DNA from: Bacteroidota bacterium
GTDB taxonomy: Bacteria > Bacteroidota > Bacteroidia > Chitinophagales > Chitinophagaceae
NCBI GenBank assembly: GCA_026391125.1
Contig: JAPLEO010000048.1
Location: forward strand, 1-52,235
Length of the DNA stretch: 52,235 nucleotides
Reading direction: 5' to 3'
The first letter of the stretch is position 1. Every line of letters begins with the position of its first letter. Position numbers and translations under genes: made by a program. The notes beneath the pieces are model-generated. The model was not told the origin of the DNA. It worked only from the letters and a program-made list of their open reading frames with translations, and searched no databases. Shown in pieces: positions 1 to 8,380 of this stretch.

Positions 1-501
1 ATCACCATTATATTACACCACGCAAGTAAAGATGTATATTCCTTTTTAAGAAATTTAGTTGATATTGCCCAAGCGGCTCAAACTATTCATGACCCCGAAG
101 AATGGTCGAAAATCAAAGCGGGATTAAGCACTATTGGCCACCTTCGATCTTACGAAATTGCAAGGATATTAATTGAAAATTTATTAGGTATTACCATTCC
201 AGAATTGGCAAATGAATCCTTCAGTACCAAGACCATTTTATTGTATCAAAATGACTTACTTTCTTTCAGTAAAATTATCCAACAACGTTCTTCTATTTCA
301 AATTTATTCTCAAGCTTTTATAAACGAACTTTACAAGCCGACACTCTTTGGTCAAAATTCAAGCAGTTTGCAGGGTTAGTAAAAGGAATAGCTCAACCTA
401 ATATCAACGACCAAATCGCATTTCCGATCCATAGGAATTTATTTTTTTTATATTACTTCAGCAAACCTTTGAGACTTGTTCGTCAACATTTATTTAAATA
501 G
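1..501 (+). CDS. C-terminal part of a nucleotidyltransferase-like protein (5' end outside window)
   Basis: An open frame runs from base 1 without a start codon to TAG at 499-501, giving the last 166 residues of a longer protein. It begins ITIILHHASKDVYSFLRN and ends with the basic, aromatic tail YYFSKPLRLVRQHLFK. A 'HHA.KD' segment followed by a helical region and a 'YY..KPLRL' tail resembles the C-terminus of the Bacteroidota family annotated as 'uncharacterised nucleotidyltransferase' (PF14907-like). The catalytic N-terminal part is outside the window, so this is a resemblance only. An internal ATG at 205 would give a 98-residue protein, but the frame is open and protein-like upstream of it. 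The stop codon lies in the first copy of a 69-bp tandem duplication, which leaves the protein unchanged. It is convergent with the PAP2 gene. Confidence 0.5.
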   Translation: MTIILHHASKDVYSFLRNLVDIAQAAQTIHDPEEWSKIKAGLSTIGHLRSYEIARILIENLLGITIPELANESFSTKTILLYQNDLLSFSKIIQQRSSISNLFSSFYKRTLQADTLWSKFKQFAGLVKGIAQPNINDQIAFPIHRNLFFLYYFSKPLRLVRQHLFK

Positions 502-618
502 TGTGAGACTATTATAACTACTCAGGGATATTTGCCATTTTAATTTTTTCGTCAACATTTATTTAAATAGTGTGAGACTATTATAACTACTCAGGGATAT
601 TTGCCATTTTAATTTTTT
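481..618. repeat. Perfect 69-bp tandem duplication between convergent genes
   Basis: Bases 481-549 and 550-618 are identical over 69 bp with no spacer. The unit contains the last six codons and stop of the upstream gene and, on the other strand, the last codons and stop of the PAP2 gene. Each protein end is therefore present twice, but neither protein is altered. Replication slippage or an unmerged contig overlap could both produce this. Confidence 0.97.
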
Positions 619-1222
619 TCTTCTCAATGAATTTCTTGTTCAGCCAATTTGTAAGACAAGCACTGCCGCCTCCAACAATGGCACCCACTAAAACATCAGA
701 AGGGTAGTGTTGACCTAAATACATTCTACTATAGCCAACAGCGGTTGCCCAAGTAAATGCTGGTAATGCTACATACCATTTGGGATAGGCTAAATAAATA
801 GAAGTGGCAGTTGTGAATGCGAAGGCTGTATGGCCCGATGGCATTGATTTTCCGTATTCATCTATTTTATTTGGAAAAACGTCTAAAGGATATGTTACAA
901 AGGGGCGATCACGGTTGATAGTTACTTTCATTACCTCTGTGATAGCAGCTGTAATCACCAATGATTCAGCCAATTTAAAAGAATTCTTTTTTAGATTTTG
1001 ATCGTGGTTGATCAAAGAAATTGCGAACATGCTAATCGGTGCCGCTATACAAATGGGTTCTGCACTCGAAGAAATATTTTTCCAAGTGCTACTATTTGGA
1101 TTGGAGGGATTGATTTGTTTGAGCAAATTGATATCCCAATTCTGTGCTTGAATTTGATTGCAAAAAAAGATACTAGAAACAATTAGAAACGAAAATGTTG
1201 TTGTCTTTAAGAATGAATGCAT
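587..1222 (-). CDS. PAP2-family phosphatase with signal peptide
   Basis: This 211-residue protein belongs to the type 2 phosphatidic acid phosphatase (PAP2) family. All three phosphatase motifs are visible: K99-x6-RP (KVTINRDRP), PSGH at 128-131, and SR at 165-166 followed by H172 and D176 (SRMYLGQHYPSD). The start MHSFLKTTTFSFLIVSSIFF looks like a signal peptide or first membrane helix ending near QAQ. Several later hydrophobic stretches fit a small membrane enzyme with its active site facing the periplasm. Likely substrates are lipid phosphates such as undecaprenyl diphosphate or phosphatidic acid; the sequence does not tell which. It lies 25 nt downstream of valS on the same strand and may be read through from it. 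Its stop codon is in the second copy of the 69-bp duplication. Confidence 0.9.
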   Translation of the reverse strand: MHSFLKTTTFSFLIVSSIFFCNQIQAQNWDINLLKQINPSNPNSSTWKNISSSAEPICIAAPISMFAISLINHDQNLKKNSFKLAESLVITAAITEVMKVTINRDRPFVTYPLDVFPNKIDEYGKSMPSGHTAFAFTTATSIYLAYPKWYVALPAFTWATAVGYSRMYLGQHYPSDVLVGAIVGGGSACLTNWLNKKFIEKKKIKMANIPE

Positions 1223-1230
1223 CTAGTTTT

Positions 1231-1247
1231 TTTTGAATTTTGAATTT
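1231..1247. repeat. TTTTGAA-type low-complexity repeat after valS
   Basis: Directly after the valS stop (1248-1250) the plus strand reads TTTTGAATTTTGAATTT, about two and a half copies of a 7-bp TTTTGAA unit. A longer degenerate version of the same repeat occurs inside valS at 2541-2572. No function is evident. Confidence 0.6.
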
Positions 1248-2540
1248 CTAATTAAGATTGCCTAAGCTTTCTTCAATCGTCTTAATCCTCGCAGCAGCAT
1301 CTGCTTGTTTTTTTCTTTCCAATTCAACAACTTCAGGTTTTGCATTTTGCACAAATCTTTCGTTCGATAATTTGATCGTTACACTCTGCAAAAACTTGGT
1401 TTGATATTCTAAGTCTTTCAACAATTCAGCTTTCAGGGTAGTTGCGTCTAAGACTTTTTCAGTTTCTATAAAAAACTTATCTTTTTCTATGGCAACAACA
1501 ATGCTATTAGCGATGGCTTCTGTTGTAAAGCTTGTCTTCTCTGCATTTACCTGCTTTGCCAATATTTTTTCGATCGCTTGATATTCGCTGACATTTTCAG
1601 TTTGAATATGCAGTTTGATGGTTTCTTTTGGCTTTAATTGGTTCTTATTTCTGGCATCTCTTAATGCAGAAATTACATTCTTCAATAATTCACCTGCTGC
1701 AGTGATTGATTCGTTGGCAGAATTGATCGGTTGGTTTTGTTTTACACAAAGGTCTTCCGTTTGTTCTCCCAATAAATGATAGATCTCTTCTGTGATAAAT
1801 GGTACAAATGGGTGCAACAACTGCATTAATTCTTCGAAATAGGTAACGGTTCTTTGGTATACAGCCGAATCCATTGGTTGTTCAAAGCCTGGTTTGATCC
1901 ACTCGAGATACCAGCTGCAGAAATCGTCCCACACTAATGAATAGATTATTTTCAATGCTTCACTCAAACGGAATTGCTGCATCAATATTTCTACCTCAGC
2001 TTTAACGGTATTCAATCTGTTTTCAAACCAATTGATGGCAAAGTCGTTTTGTAAATCAGTTCCTAGATCTGATTGTCTGGCTTCCCACATTTTCAACAAC
2101 TTCAATGCATTCCACAATTTGTTATTGAAATTCCTTCCTTGTTCGAGTGATGATTCATCAAACAACAAATCATTGCCAGCTGGTGATGCGATCATGATTC
2201 CAAATCTTACTGCGTCGGCCCCATATTGGTCGATCAAACCAAGTAAGTCAGGAGAATTCCCTAAACTCTTACTCATTTTTCGCCCTTGTTTATCTCTTAC
2301 AATACCAGTAAAATAAACATCGCTAAACGGTTTCTTTCCTTGGTATTCATATCCAGCCATAATCATACGCGCTACCCAAAAGAAAATGATTTCAGGTGCA
2401 GTTACTAATGTGTTGGTAGGATAATAATATTTCACTTCTGCATTGTCGGGATTTGATAATCCTTTAAATACTTCAAAAGGCCATAGCCAACTAGAGAACC
2501 AAGTATCTAAGCAATCTTCATCTTGCTTAATATCTTCGAT

Positions 2541-2572
2541 TTTAATTTTTGAATTTTGACTTTTGAATTTCT
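2541..2572. repeat. TTTTGAA-type low-complexity repeat inside valS
   Basis: The plus strand is a degenerate run of TTTTGAA-like units, ending in TTTTGAATTTC. On the coding strand it encodes FKSQNSKIKI within ValRS, just before the conserved LDTWFSSW block. It resembles the intergenic repeat at 1231-1247 and looks like an in-frame low-complexity insertion. Confidence 0.5.
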
Positions 2573-3496
2573 CAAAAGCTTCTTCAAGTGAATGAGCAAC
2601 TTCAAATGATCCATCTTCTAAATAATAAGCTGGGATTCGATGTCCCCACCATAGCTGGCGACTAATACACCAATCTTTGATATTTTCCATCCAATGGCGG
2701 TAGAGGTTCTTAAACTTAGCAGGATGAAAATTAATTTCATCATCATTCACCGCTTTCAAAGCCGGTTCTGATATCGCTTTCATGCTCACCCACCATTGTA
2801 GGCTTAATCTTGATTCTACTACTGCATCTGTTCTTTCGCTAAAACCAACTTGGTTGGTATAGTCTTCGATCTTAACCAAATTGCCCGCTGCTTCTAATTC
2901 AGGGATGATTTTCTTACGAACATCAAAACGATCTTCGCCAATAAAGATCTGCGCTGCATCACTCATCGTGCCATCGTCATTCATCGTATCGATGATTTCG
3001 AGCTGGTATTTTTGCCCGAGTTGATAATCATTTATATCATGGGCTGGTGTTACTTTCAAAGCTCCAGTTCCAAAATCCATTTCCACATATTCATCAGGAA
3101 TGATTGGGATTCTTCTATTGATCAAAGGAACATAAGCGAATTTGCCGTGTAAGTGTTTGAATCTTTCATCATTTGGGTTAACGCAAATTGCCGTATCGCC
3201 CATAATGGTTTCTGGTCTAACAGTTGCAACCGTAATATATTCATGCTGTGATTCGGATCCTGTATCAATTCGATAGCGGATATAATATAGTTTACTCTGT
3301 ACCTCTTTATAGATCACTTCTTCATCGCTCAAAGCAGTTTTAGCCCTTACATCCCAGTTGATCATTCGCTTTCCACGATAGATATGTCCCTTTGCATAGA
3401 GGTCGTTAAATACCTTGATGACAGACTGATAGTAGTCGGGATCCATTGTAAAGGAGGTCCGATCCCAGTCCAAACTGCAACCTAATTTTCGTAATT

Positions 3497-3608
3497 GTTG
3501 TAAAATGATACCGCCATATTTTTCCTTCCACTCCCAAGCGTATCCCAAAAACGTTGTAAAATGATACCGCCATATTTTTCCTTCCACTCCCAAGCGTATC
3601 CCAAAAAC
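3497..3608. repeat. Perfect 56-bp tandem duplication inside valS
   Basis: Bases 3497-3552 and 3553-3608 are identical; the flanking bases differ (T versus C on the left, G versus T on the right). As 56 is not a multiple of three, the duplication breaks the valS frame. Each copy encodes the ValRS segment [18 protein letters not shown]. Confidence 0.98.
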
Positions 3609-3960
3609 TCATCCCTTGATAGAGAAGATTTTGCAATACCTCTCTCTCTCAACATCGCCACCACTTTTGCTTCAGTTGCAATCGAGGCATGATCGGTACC
3701 CGGAACCCAGCAAGCATTTTTGCCAGTCATCCTAGCCCTACGAACCAAAATGTCTTGGATGGAATTATTGAGACAATGTCCCATATGCAAGACTCCCGTT
3801 ACATTGGGAGGGGGGATAACTACGGTATACGGGTCCCTTTCATCAGGTTTGCTGCTGAAATAACCTTTCTCGATCCAATGGGCATACCATTTCGTTTCAA
3901 CTTCTGTAGGAATATAATTCTTGCTCAGTTCCATGCTTGTAGCTACTTTTTAATAGTCTG

Positions 3961-3968
3961 CGAAGGTA
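3961..3968 (-). promoter_or_regulatory. Probable -7 promoter box of valS
   Basis: On the minus strand this reads TACCTTCG, one base from the Bacteroidota -7 consensus TAnnTTTG, 26 nt before the valS ATG. No clear -33 TTTG was found. Confidence 0.45.
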
Positions 3969-3993
3969 AGGAAAAGGGGGGTGGCTAAAAAGC

Positions 3994-4018
3994 GAAAGTC
4001 TGCACATGGCAGACTTTC
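3994..4018 (-). terminator. Intrinsic terminator of the small lipoprotein gene
   Basis: GAAAGTCTGC (3994-4003) and GCAGACTTTC (4009-4018) form a perfect 10-bp stem with a 5-nt loop. On the minus strand it is followed by GCTTTTTAG. It sits 27 nt beyond the lipoprotein stop codon and upstream of the valS promoter, separating the two units. Confidence 0.7.
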
Positions 4019-4044
4019 AAAATATGTTGCTAATTGAGGCTATT

Positions 4045-4287
4045 TTACCAAATCAGACTATTTTCCTTTGATTCTAGAGAGGAGATATCGGTTTGTTGAA
4101 TCATTTCTTGTACCATGTGCTCGTCTTCTCTCAAACAGTCTAGGCATTTGCTAGGCAATCCTACAGCCGTTGAACAAGCTCTTCCAGTGCTATTGACCCC
4201 CTTACAAAGCGTTTGAATTGCTTGTTGACGATGATTAGCACAGCTAACCAATCCGATGAAGCAAACTAAAAGCAATAATGGTTTCAT
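4045..4287 (-). CDS. Small cysteine-rich lipoprotein, function unknown
   Basis: This 80-residue protein starts at ATG 4287. A longer frame would open at 4332, but the internal start gives a textbook lipoprotein signal MKPLLLLVCFIGLVSC with lipobox LVSC and lipidated C16. The mature part has four more cysteines (C28, C38, C48, C51), the last two in a CLDC motif, and ends in an acidic, helical tail. CxxC plus paired cysteines suggests disulfides or metal or redox chemistry in the periplasm, but I recognise no family. It is transcribed divergently from the MscS channel gene and has its own terminator at 3994-4018. Confidence 0.7.
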   Translation of the reverse strand: MKPLLLLVCFIGLVSCANHRQQAIQTLCKGVNSTGRACSTAVGLPSKCLDCLREDEHMVQEMIQQTDISSLESKENSLIW

Positions 4288-4479
4288 TTTGGTTGTTTGA
4301 TTATTCAAAATTAATATCAAAAAACATTCCAATCTGTTAAGGGATGTTAATTATAGCTAACGTATCAATAAATAAATTGTTACATCAGATGTCCGATTTA
4401 TATTATTTGTAGTTGATATTGGCCAAATATTACGAGTAGAACAACTAATTTTCTTAGTTTTATTGGAATATCTGCTTTT

Positions 4480-6927
4480 ATGAGTCGCAAGTATATCCTT
4501 TTCATATTCTCGGTACTTCTCTTTCTGAGCTTTCCTTTATTATCAGAGGCGCAAAAGCGAAAGGAGCCAGCAAAAGTGCAAAAAGATACTATTACTGTAA
4601 TTGATAGCCTACCAATAAAGTATCCTGTTAATGTGGATAGCCTCAAAGGCGGCTTTCTTGCTCACTTAGAAGAGTTTACCGAAATCTTAAATCGCTCAAA
4701 CGGGATTTTAAAAAGGGGATATGATACAAGTATTATTGCTGATGAGTTGCCTAACAATGAGCGATTAGTTTCTTTTATCAAAAACAACATTACAAATAGT
4801 CAGTATTATAATTTCAGGAATTTAACATCGAGTAAGGTTGTCCTCAAACAGCTTAAAAAACAATTGCGCGTTTGGGAAGAAACCCTTTTAGCATACAATA
4901 GTCAAATCGCTCAACTCACTATTAATATTAATAAAGTAGCAAAAGAAGCTTCTATTGTGAGAATGACCGAAGACTCTGTTTTACTTGAAATGTACTTGAA
5001 GAAAATCAATACGATCAGTGAAAAATGGAAGAAAGCGGATAGTAGTTCAAAAGTGGCGTTTAGAAAGATGGGATTTTTAGAAAATCGTGTGGTAGGTCTT
5101 TCTTTTGAAATCAGCGATTTGTTGGATGAAGTTGATTTTCAAATTTCAAATTATAAAAAGAAATCGTTTAGTAAAGAAGAACCCTATCTGTTTCTTGCCG
5201 ATTCAAAGATTTATCCAAAAATACTCACTGAAGTTATCTCTGATTCATTCTTACGTGCATATTACCTAGTGCCTTTTTATTTTAAAGTTACTTCTGAAGT
5301 GATCTTTTATAACCTCATTTGGATCATAGCTTTATTTTTCTGGTTGTTTTGGGCTTATCGAAAACTGGAAAAAAATAATGACGAAAAGGCATTGTCAAAA
5401 CTGAAATATTTGAGTAAGGGTGTATGGTTAGTTGTCTTGTTTATTGGCTTTTTATTTTCCCCATTGTTATATGATACCCCTCCAATATCCTATTTACAAA
5501 TTTTGATTACTTGTTTGAGTCTTTTATATACCATTCTTGTGTGGGATACCTGGACAATTGAATTTAAAAGATCGTGGATCTGCTTCTTGGCGATATTTAT
5601 TTTGGCTAGTATCGACAGCATTTTAATCGAATCTGCCCTAATGGAGCGTTGGATTCTATTGGTCATTAATTTATCATCGATTGTGTTGGCAATTTATATG
5701 CAAAGAGAAATGTATGCCAAGAATAATTCGTATTCGATTTATTATCGTTGGCTAATTTCACTTTTTTTGATACTGAACAGTTTTGCTTTTGTTATGAATC
5801 TTTTTGGAAGGATCACACTTGCAAAAATATTTACAGGGTCTTCTGTTGTTGCAATAATATATGCATTGTCATTAGACCTTTTGGAAGCTATCATTTTTGA
5901 AGTGCTTTTATTAAATATCGAAGCGTTTAAAGAATCGAAGTTTGCATCGTTGTTGAATTTTCAGGAGTTAAAGGCAAAATTCAGGAGCACCATTTATATT
6001 GTGTTAAGCGCATTTTGGGCGATCATATTTTTTTATACCTTAAACCTCTACGATTTTATTATAAACGGCTCTAGATCTTTCTTCTCTACTGAAATTGAGT
6101 TAGGAGATCTAAAATTCACTTTTGGGCATATTGTGTTATTTGTGATCATCATTTATATCTCTAGTGTCATATCAAAATTGTTGACTTATTTCTTCGGGAG
6201 TACTGGACAATTCGCAACTAACAAAAAAAATAAAAATGGTTCCTGGGTTTTATTATTAAGATTGTCGGTTTTTACCATTGGAATATTTGTTGCTTTTGCA
6301 GCATCTGGAATTCCAATAGATAAATTAACAATCATCATTGGAGCCTTGGGTGTGGGTATTGGATTTGGATTGCAGAATATCATTAATAACCTAGTGTCAG
6401 GAATTGTATTGGCTTTTGAAAAACCGATGCAGATCGGAGATGTGATTGAGATTGAAAACCATATTGGTACAGTAAAAGAAATTGGTATTAGGAGTAGCAA
6501 AATCACCACCTACGATGGAGCTGAAATTGTAGTGCCAAATGGAGAATTTATTTCTAAGCAAATAACCAATTGGACATTAACCAACACTTATCGAAGAATT
6601 GAACTCATTATTGGGGTTGCTTATGAATCTGATCTAAATAATGTGAAAGAATTATTAGACCATATAGTAGAGAACCATCCCGGCATTATTAAATTCCCAA
6701 AACCAATTGTTTTGTTGCATGAATTTTCTGATAGTTCTGTAAACTTTAGGGTTTTATTTTGGACTGGCGATTTTGATTCTTGGACATCACTGAAGAGTTC
6801 TGTATTACTTGACATTTTTAAAGCGTTTAAAGAGAATGGTATCACAATTCCATTCCCGCAGCATGATATCCATGTCAAGACTACAACGTTAAAAGATTTG
6901 GAAAAGGGTTCAGAGAATAAAGAATAG
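4480..6927 (+). CDS. Large MscS-family mechanosensitive channel
   Basis: This 815-residue inner-membrane protein opens with signal peptide MSRKYILFIFSVLLFLSFPL...SEAQ. A periplasmic, largely helical region (about residues 30-260) follows, then a series of membrane helices from about 265 to 620. The C-terminal third is the MscS core: the glycine/alanine-rich pore helix (IIIGALGVGIGFGLQNII, about 620-645), the beta domain (FEKPMQIGDVIEIENHIGTV, VPNGEFISKQITNWT) and the alpha/beta cytoplasmic domain ending IPFPQHDIHV. It should act as a tension-gated osmotic safety valve. Its length and periplasmic domain match the MscK/MscM-like branch rather than the short MscS. The exonuclease fusion gene follows 23 nt downstream on the same strand, so the two may be co-transcribed. 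Confidence 0.9.
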   Translation: MSRKYILFIFSVLLFLSFPLLSEAQKRKEPAKVQKDTITVIDSLPIKYPVNVDSLKGGFLAHLEEFTEILNRSNGILKRGYDTSIIADELPNNERLVSFIKNNITNSQYYNFRNLTSSKVVLKQLKKQLRVWEETLLAYNSQIAQLTININKVAKEASIVRMTEDSVLLEMYLKKINTISEKWKKADSSSKVAFRKMGFLENRVVGLSFEISDLLDEVDFQISNYKKKSFSKEEPYLFLADSKIYPKILTEVISDSFLRAYYLVPFYFKVTSEVIFYNLIWIIALFFWLFWAYRKLEKNNDEKALSKLKYLSKGVWLVVLFIGFLFSPLLYDTPPISYLQILITCLSLLYTILVWDTWTIEFKRSWICFLAIFILASIDSILIESALMERWILLVINLSSIVLAIYMQREMYAKNNSYSIYYRWLISLFLILNSFAFVMNLFGRITLAKIFTGSSVVAIIYALSLDLLEAIIFEVLLLNIEAFKESKFASLLNFQELKAKFRSTIYIVLSAFWAIIFFYTLNLYDFIINGSRSFFSTEIELGDLKFTFGHIVLFVIIIYISSVISKLLTYFFGSTGQFATNKKNKNGSWVLLLRLSVFTIGIFVAFAASGIPIDKLTIIIGALGVGIGFGLQNIINNLVSGIVLAFEKPMQIGDVIEIENHIGTVKEIGIRSSKITTYDGAEIVVPNGEFISKQITNWTLTNTYRRIELIIGVAYESDLNNVKELLDHIVENHPGIIKFPKPIVLLHEFSDSSVNFRVLFWTGDFDSWTSLKSSVLLDIFKAFKENGITIPFPQHDIHVKTTTLKDLEKGSENKE

Positions 6928-6950
6928 TCATTATAAATAGAAAGGTGTAA

Positions 6951-8264
6951 ATGCGATTTGCAGTAGTAGATATAGAAACAACCGGTGGATTCCCACAACA
7001 ACATGGAATTACTGAAATAGCCATCGTACTCATGGATGGTAAAGAGATTGAAGGTAAGTTCTCTACCTTAGTGAACCCGCATCAACCTATTCCTCCTTTC
7101 ATTGCTAATATGACTGGGATCTCAGATGCAATGGTTGCTAAAGCGCCTTCTTTTGAATTAGTGGCGGAAAAAATTTATCAGCTTTTACAAGGAAGGGTCT
7201 TTGTAGCACATAATGTGAATTTCGATTTTTCGTTTGTGAAATACCATTTACAATTAGCTGGATTTCATCTGCAATCTCCTAAAATTTGTACCATCCGAAC
7301 TAGTAGAAAGGTATTTCCTGGGTTTAAAAAATATGGACTTGGTAATTTAACTCGTGAACTGGGTATTAGAATTGAAGATCGTCATAGGGCCGGAGGAGAC
7401 GCTCTAGCAACAGCTCAAGTATTGCAATTGATCATGGAAAAAGATGGCATGCATGTGATCAAAGACATGTTGAAAAAAGAAAATCGGTTACAAATATTAC
7501 CCCCCAACTTACCCGAGCAGCAAGTAAAAGATTTGCCCAAAGAACCAGGCGTATATTATTTCAAAGACATCAAAGGAAAAGTGATCTATGTGGGCAAAGC
7601 AAAATCTTTGCAAAAGCGTGTAGTTAGTCATTTTACCGGATTAGATATCAGCAAAAAAAGACAAGACTTTTTAAGAGGTATTTATGCAATCAGTTATCAA
7701 ATTTGTCCAACTGAATTCGCTGCATCATTATTAGAAAGTGTTGAAATAAAACGCTTATGGCCAATACATAATAAAAGCCAAAAACGTTATGAGCAACTTT
7801 GGGGAATCTACCAATTTGAAGATAGCAGAGGATTTCTGCGACTTGCTATTGATAAAAAAGTAAAACATACCCAACCGATTGCCTCTTTTTCGATGCTAGC
7901 TGATGCTCATCGGATGCTGTGGAAGATGGTTCGCGATTTTCAATTACATCCTGTCTTGTGCTTTCTTGATCAAACAGCTGTTGAAGAATATCCCGATGCG
8001 GATGAATATAACCTTTCAGTATTATCAGCCATTCATTGGATCCGCTCCAAAAAAGAAACTTACTTAATTCGCGAAAAAAATAATTGTGTGCTAGTGGAAG
8101 AAGGCAGGTTTTATGGTATGGGATCAATCGACAATCAATTAAATATTATAGAATTGGCAGATATTAAACCGCTGTTAACAGAATATCCTGAAAACGAGGT
8201 TATCAAATCTATGATTCGAAATTTTGTTGAAAGATACCCGGCCAAAGTAATAAAAATCGCTTAA
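6951..8264 (+). CDS. DnaQ-like 3'-5' exonuclease fused to GIY-YIG endonuclease domain
   Basis: This 437-residue protein has two nuclease domains. Residues 1-165 are a DEDDh exonuclease of the DNA polymerase III epsilon type, with D7 and E9 (VVDIETTG), D92 (NVNFDFSF) and H145/D150 (HRAGGDALAT). Residues about 195-275 are a GIY-YIG domain of the UvrC/Cho kind: PGVYYFKD, IYVGKAKSLQKRV and the acidic motif near ASLLESVEIK. The C-terminal 160 residues match nothing I recognise. This exo-GIY-YIG architecture is known from Bacteroidota and Actinobacteria (family knowledge) and is presumed to act in DNA repair, with the endonuclease nicking near lesions and the exonuclease trimming. It is not the replicative epsilon subunit, because no polymerase-binding context is present. 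Confidence 0.88.
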   Translation: MRFAVVDIETTGGFPQQHGITEIAIVLMDGKEIEGKFSTLVNPHQPIPPFIANMTGISDAMVAKAPSFELVAEKIYQLLQGRVFVAHNVNFDFSFVKYHLQLAGFHLQSPKICTIRTSRKVFPGFKKYGLGNLTRELGIRIEDRHRAGGDALATAQVLQLIMEKDGMHVIKDMLKKENRLQILPPNLPEQQVKDLPKEPGVYYFKDIKGKVIYVGKAKSLQKRVVSHFTGLDISKKRQDFLRGIYAISYQICPTEFAASLLESVEIKRLWPIHNKSQKRYEQLWGIYQFEDSRGFLRLAIDKKVKHTQPIASFSMLADAHRMLWKMVRDFQLHPVLCFLDQTAVEEYPDADEYNLSVLSAIHWIRSKKETYLIREKNNCVLVEEGRFYGMGSIDNQLNIIELADIKPLLTEYPENEVIKSMIRNFVERYPAKVIKIA

Positions 8265-8380
8265 CTAGGGATATTAACAGGTTCGTGAATTGTTGATATT
8301 TTCTATTTTTTCTTTTCCAATCAAGCCCCTACATTCGCATCCCTTTAAAAGTATTATTTCTATCGGTTAATTATTCCATT

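Larger units (their letters stand above)
1248..3934 (-). pseudogene. valS: Valyl-tRNA synthetase, frame broken by a 56-bp tandem duplication
   Basis: Valyl-tRNA synthetase charges tRNA-Val and is essential. The frame opens at ATG 3934 ([12 protein letters not shown]) with the class I HIGH-type motif HMGH at residues 50-53, and reads correctly to Q127 ([10 protein letters not shown]). Here a perfect 56-bp tandem repeat (3497-3608) shifts the frame, and translation ends at a TAG at 3482-3484 after 23 foreign residues. The remainder, starting QLRKLG and carrying the GRKMSKSLGN motif and the C-terminal coiled-coil arm, continues open in another frame to 1248. Removing one repeat copy gives 2631 nt, an intact 876-residue protein of normal length. 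The break is therefore recent, or an assembly error. A near-consensus promoter TACCTTCG lies 26 nt upstream. An AT-rich low-complexity stretch (2541-2572) adds a basic FKSQNSKIKI segment before the conserved LDTWFSSWLWP. Confidence 0.95.

Noticed and set aside
804..1186. Two plus-strand frames (804-1001 and 998-1186) across the PAP2 gene
   Set aside because: They are antisense shadows of the PAP2 phosphatase, whose three catalytic motifs fix the coding strand.
3497..3608. Programmed frameshifting in valS
   Set aside because: There is no slippery heptamer or stimulatory structure, and the frame change coincides exactly with a perfect duplication, so a lesion or artefact is simpler.
3406..3636. 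A 76-residue minus-strand frame across the valS duplication
   Set aside because: It is the third reading frame of the duplicated segment. It contains the repeat translated out of frame and is not a separate gene.
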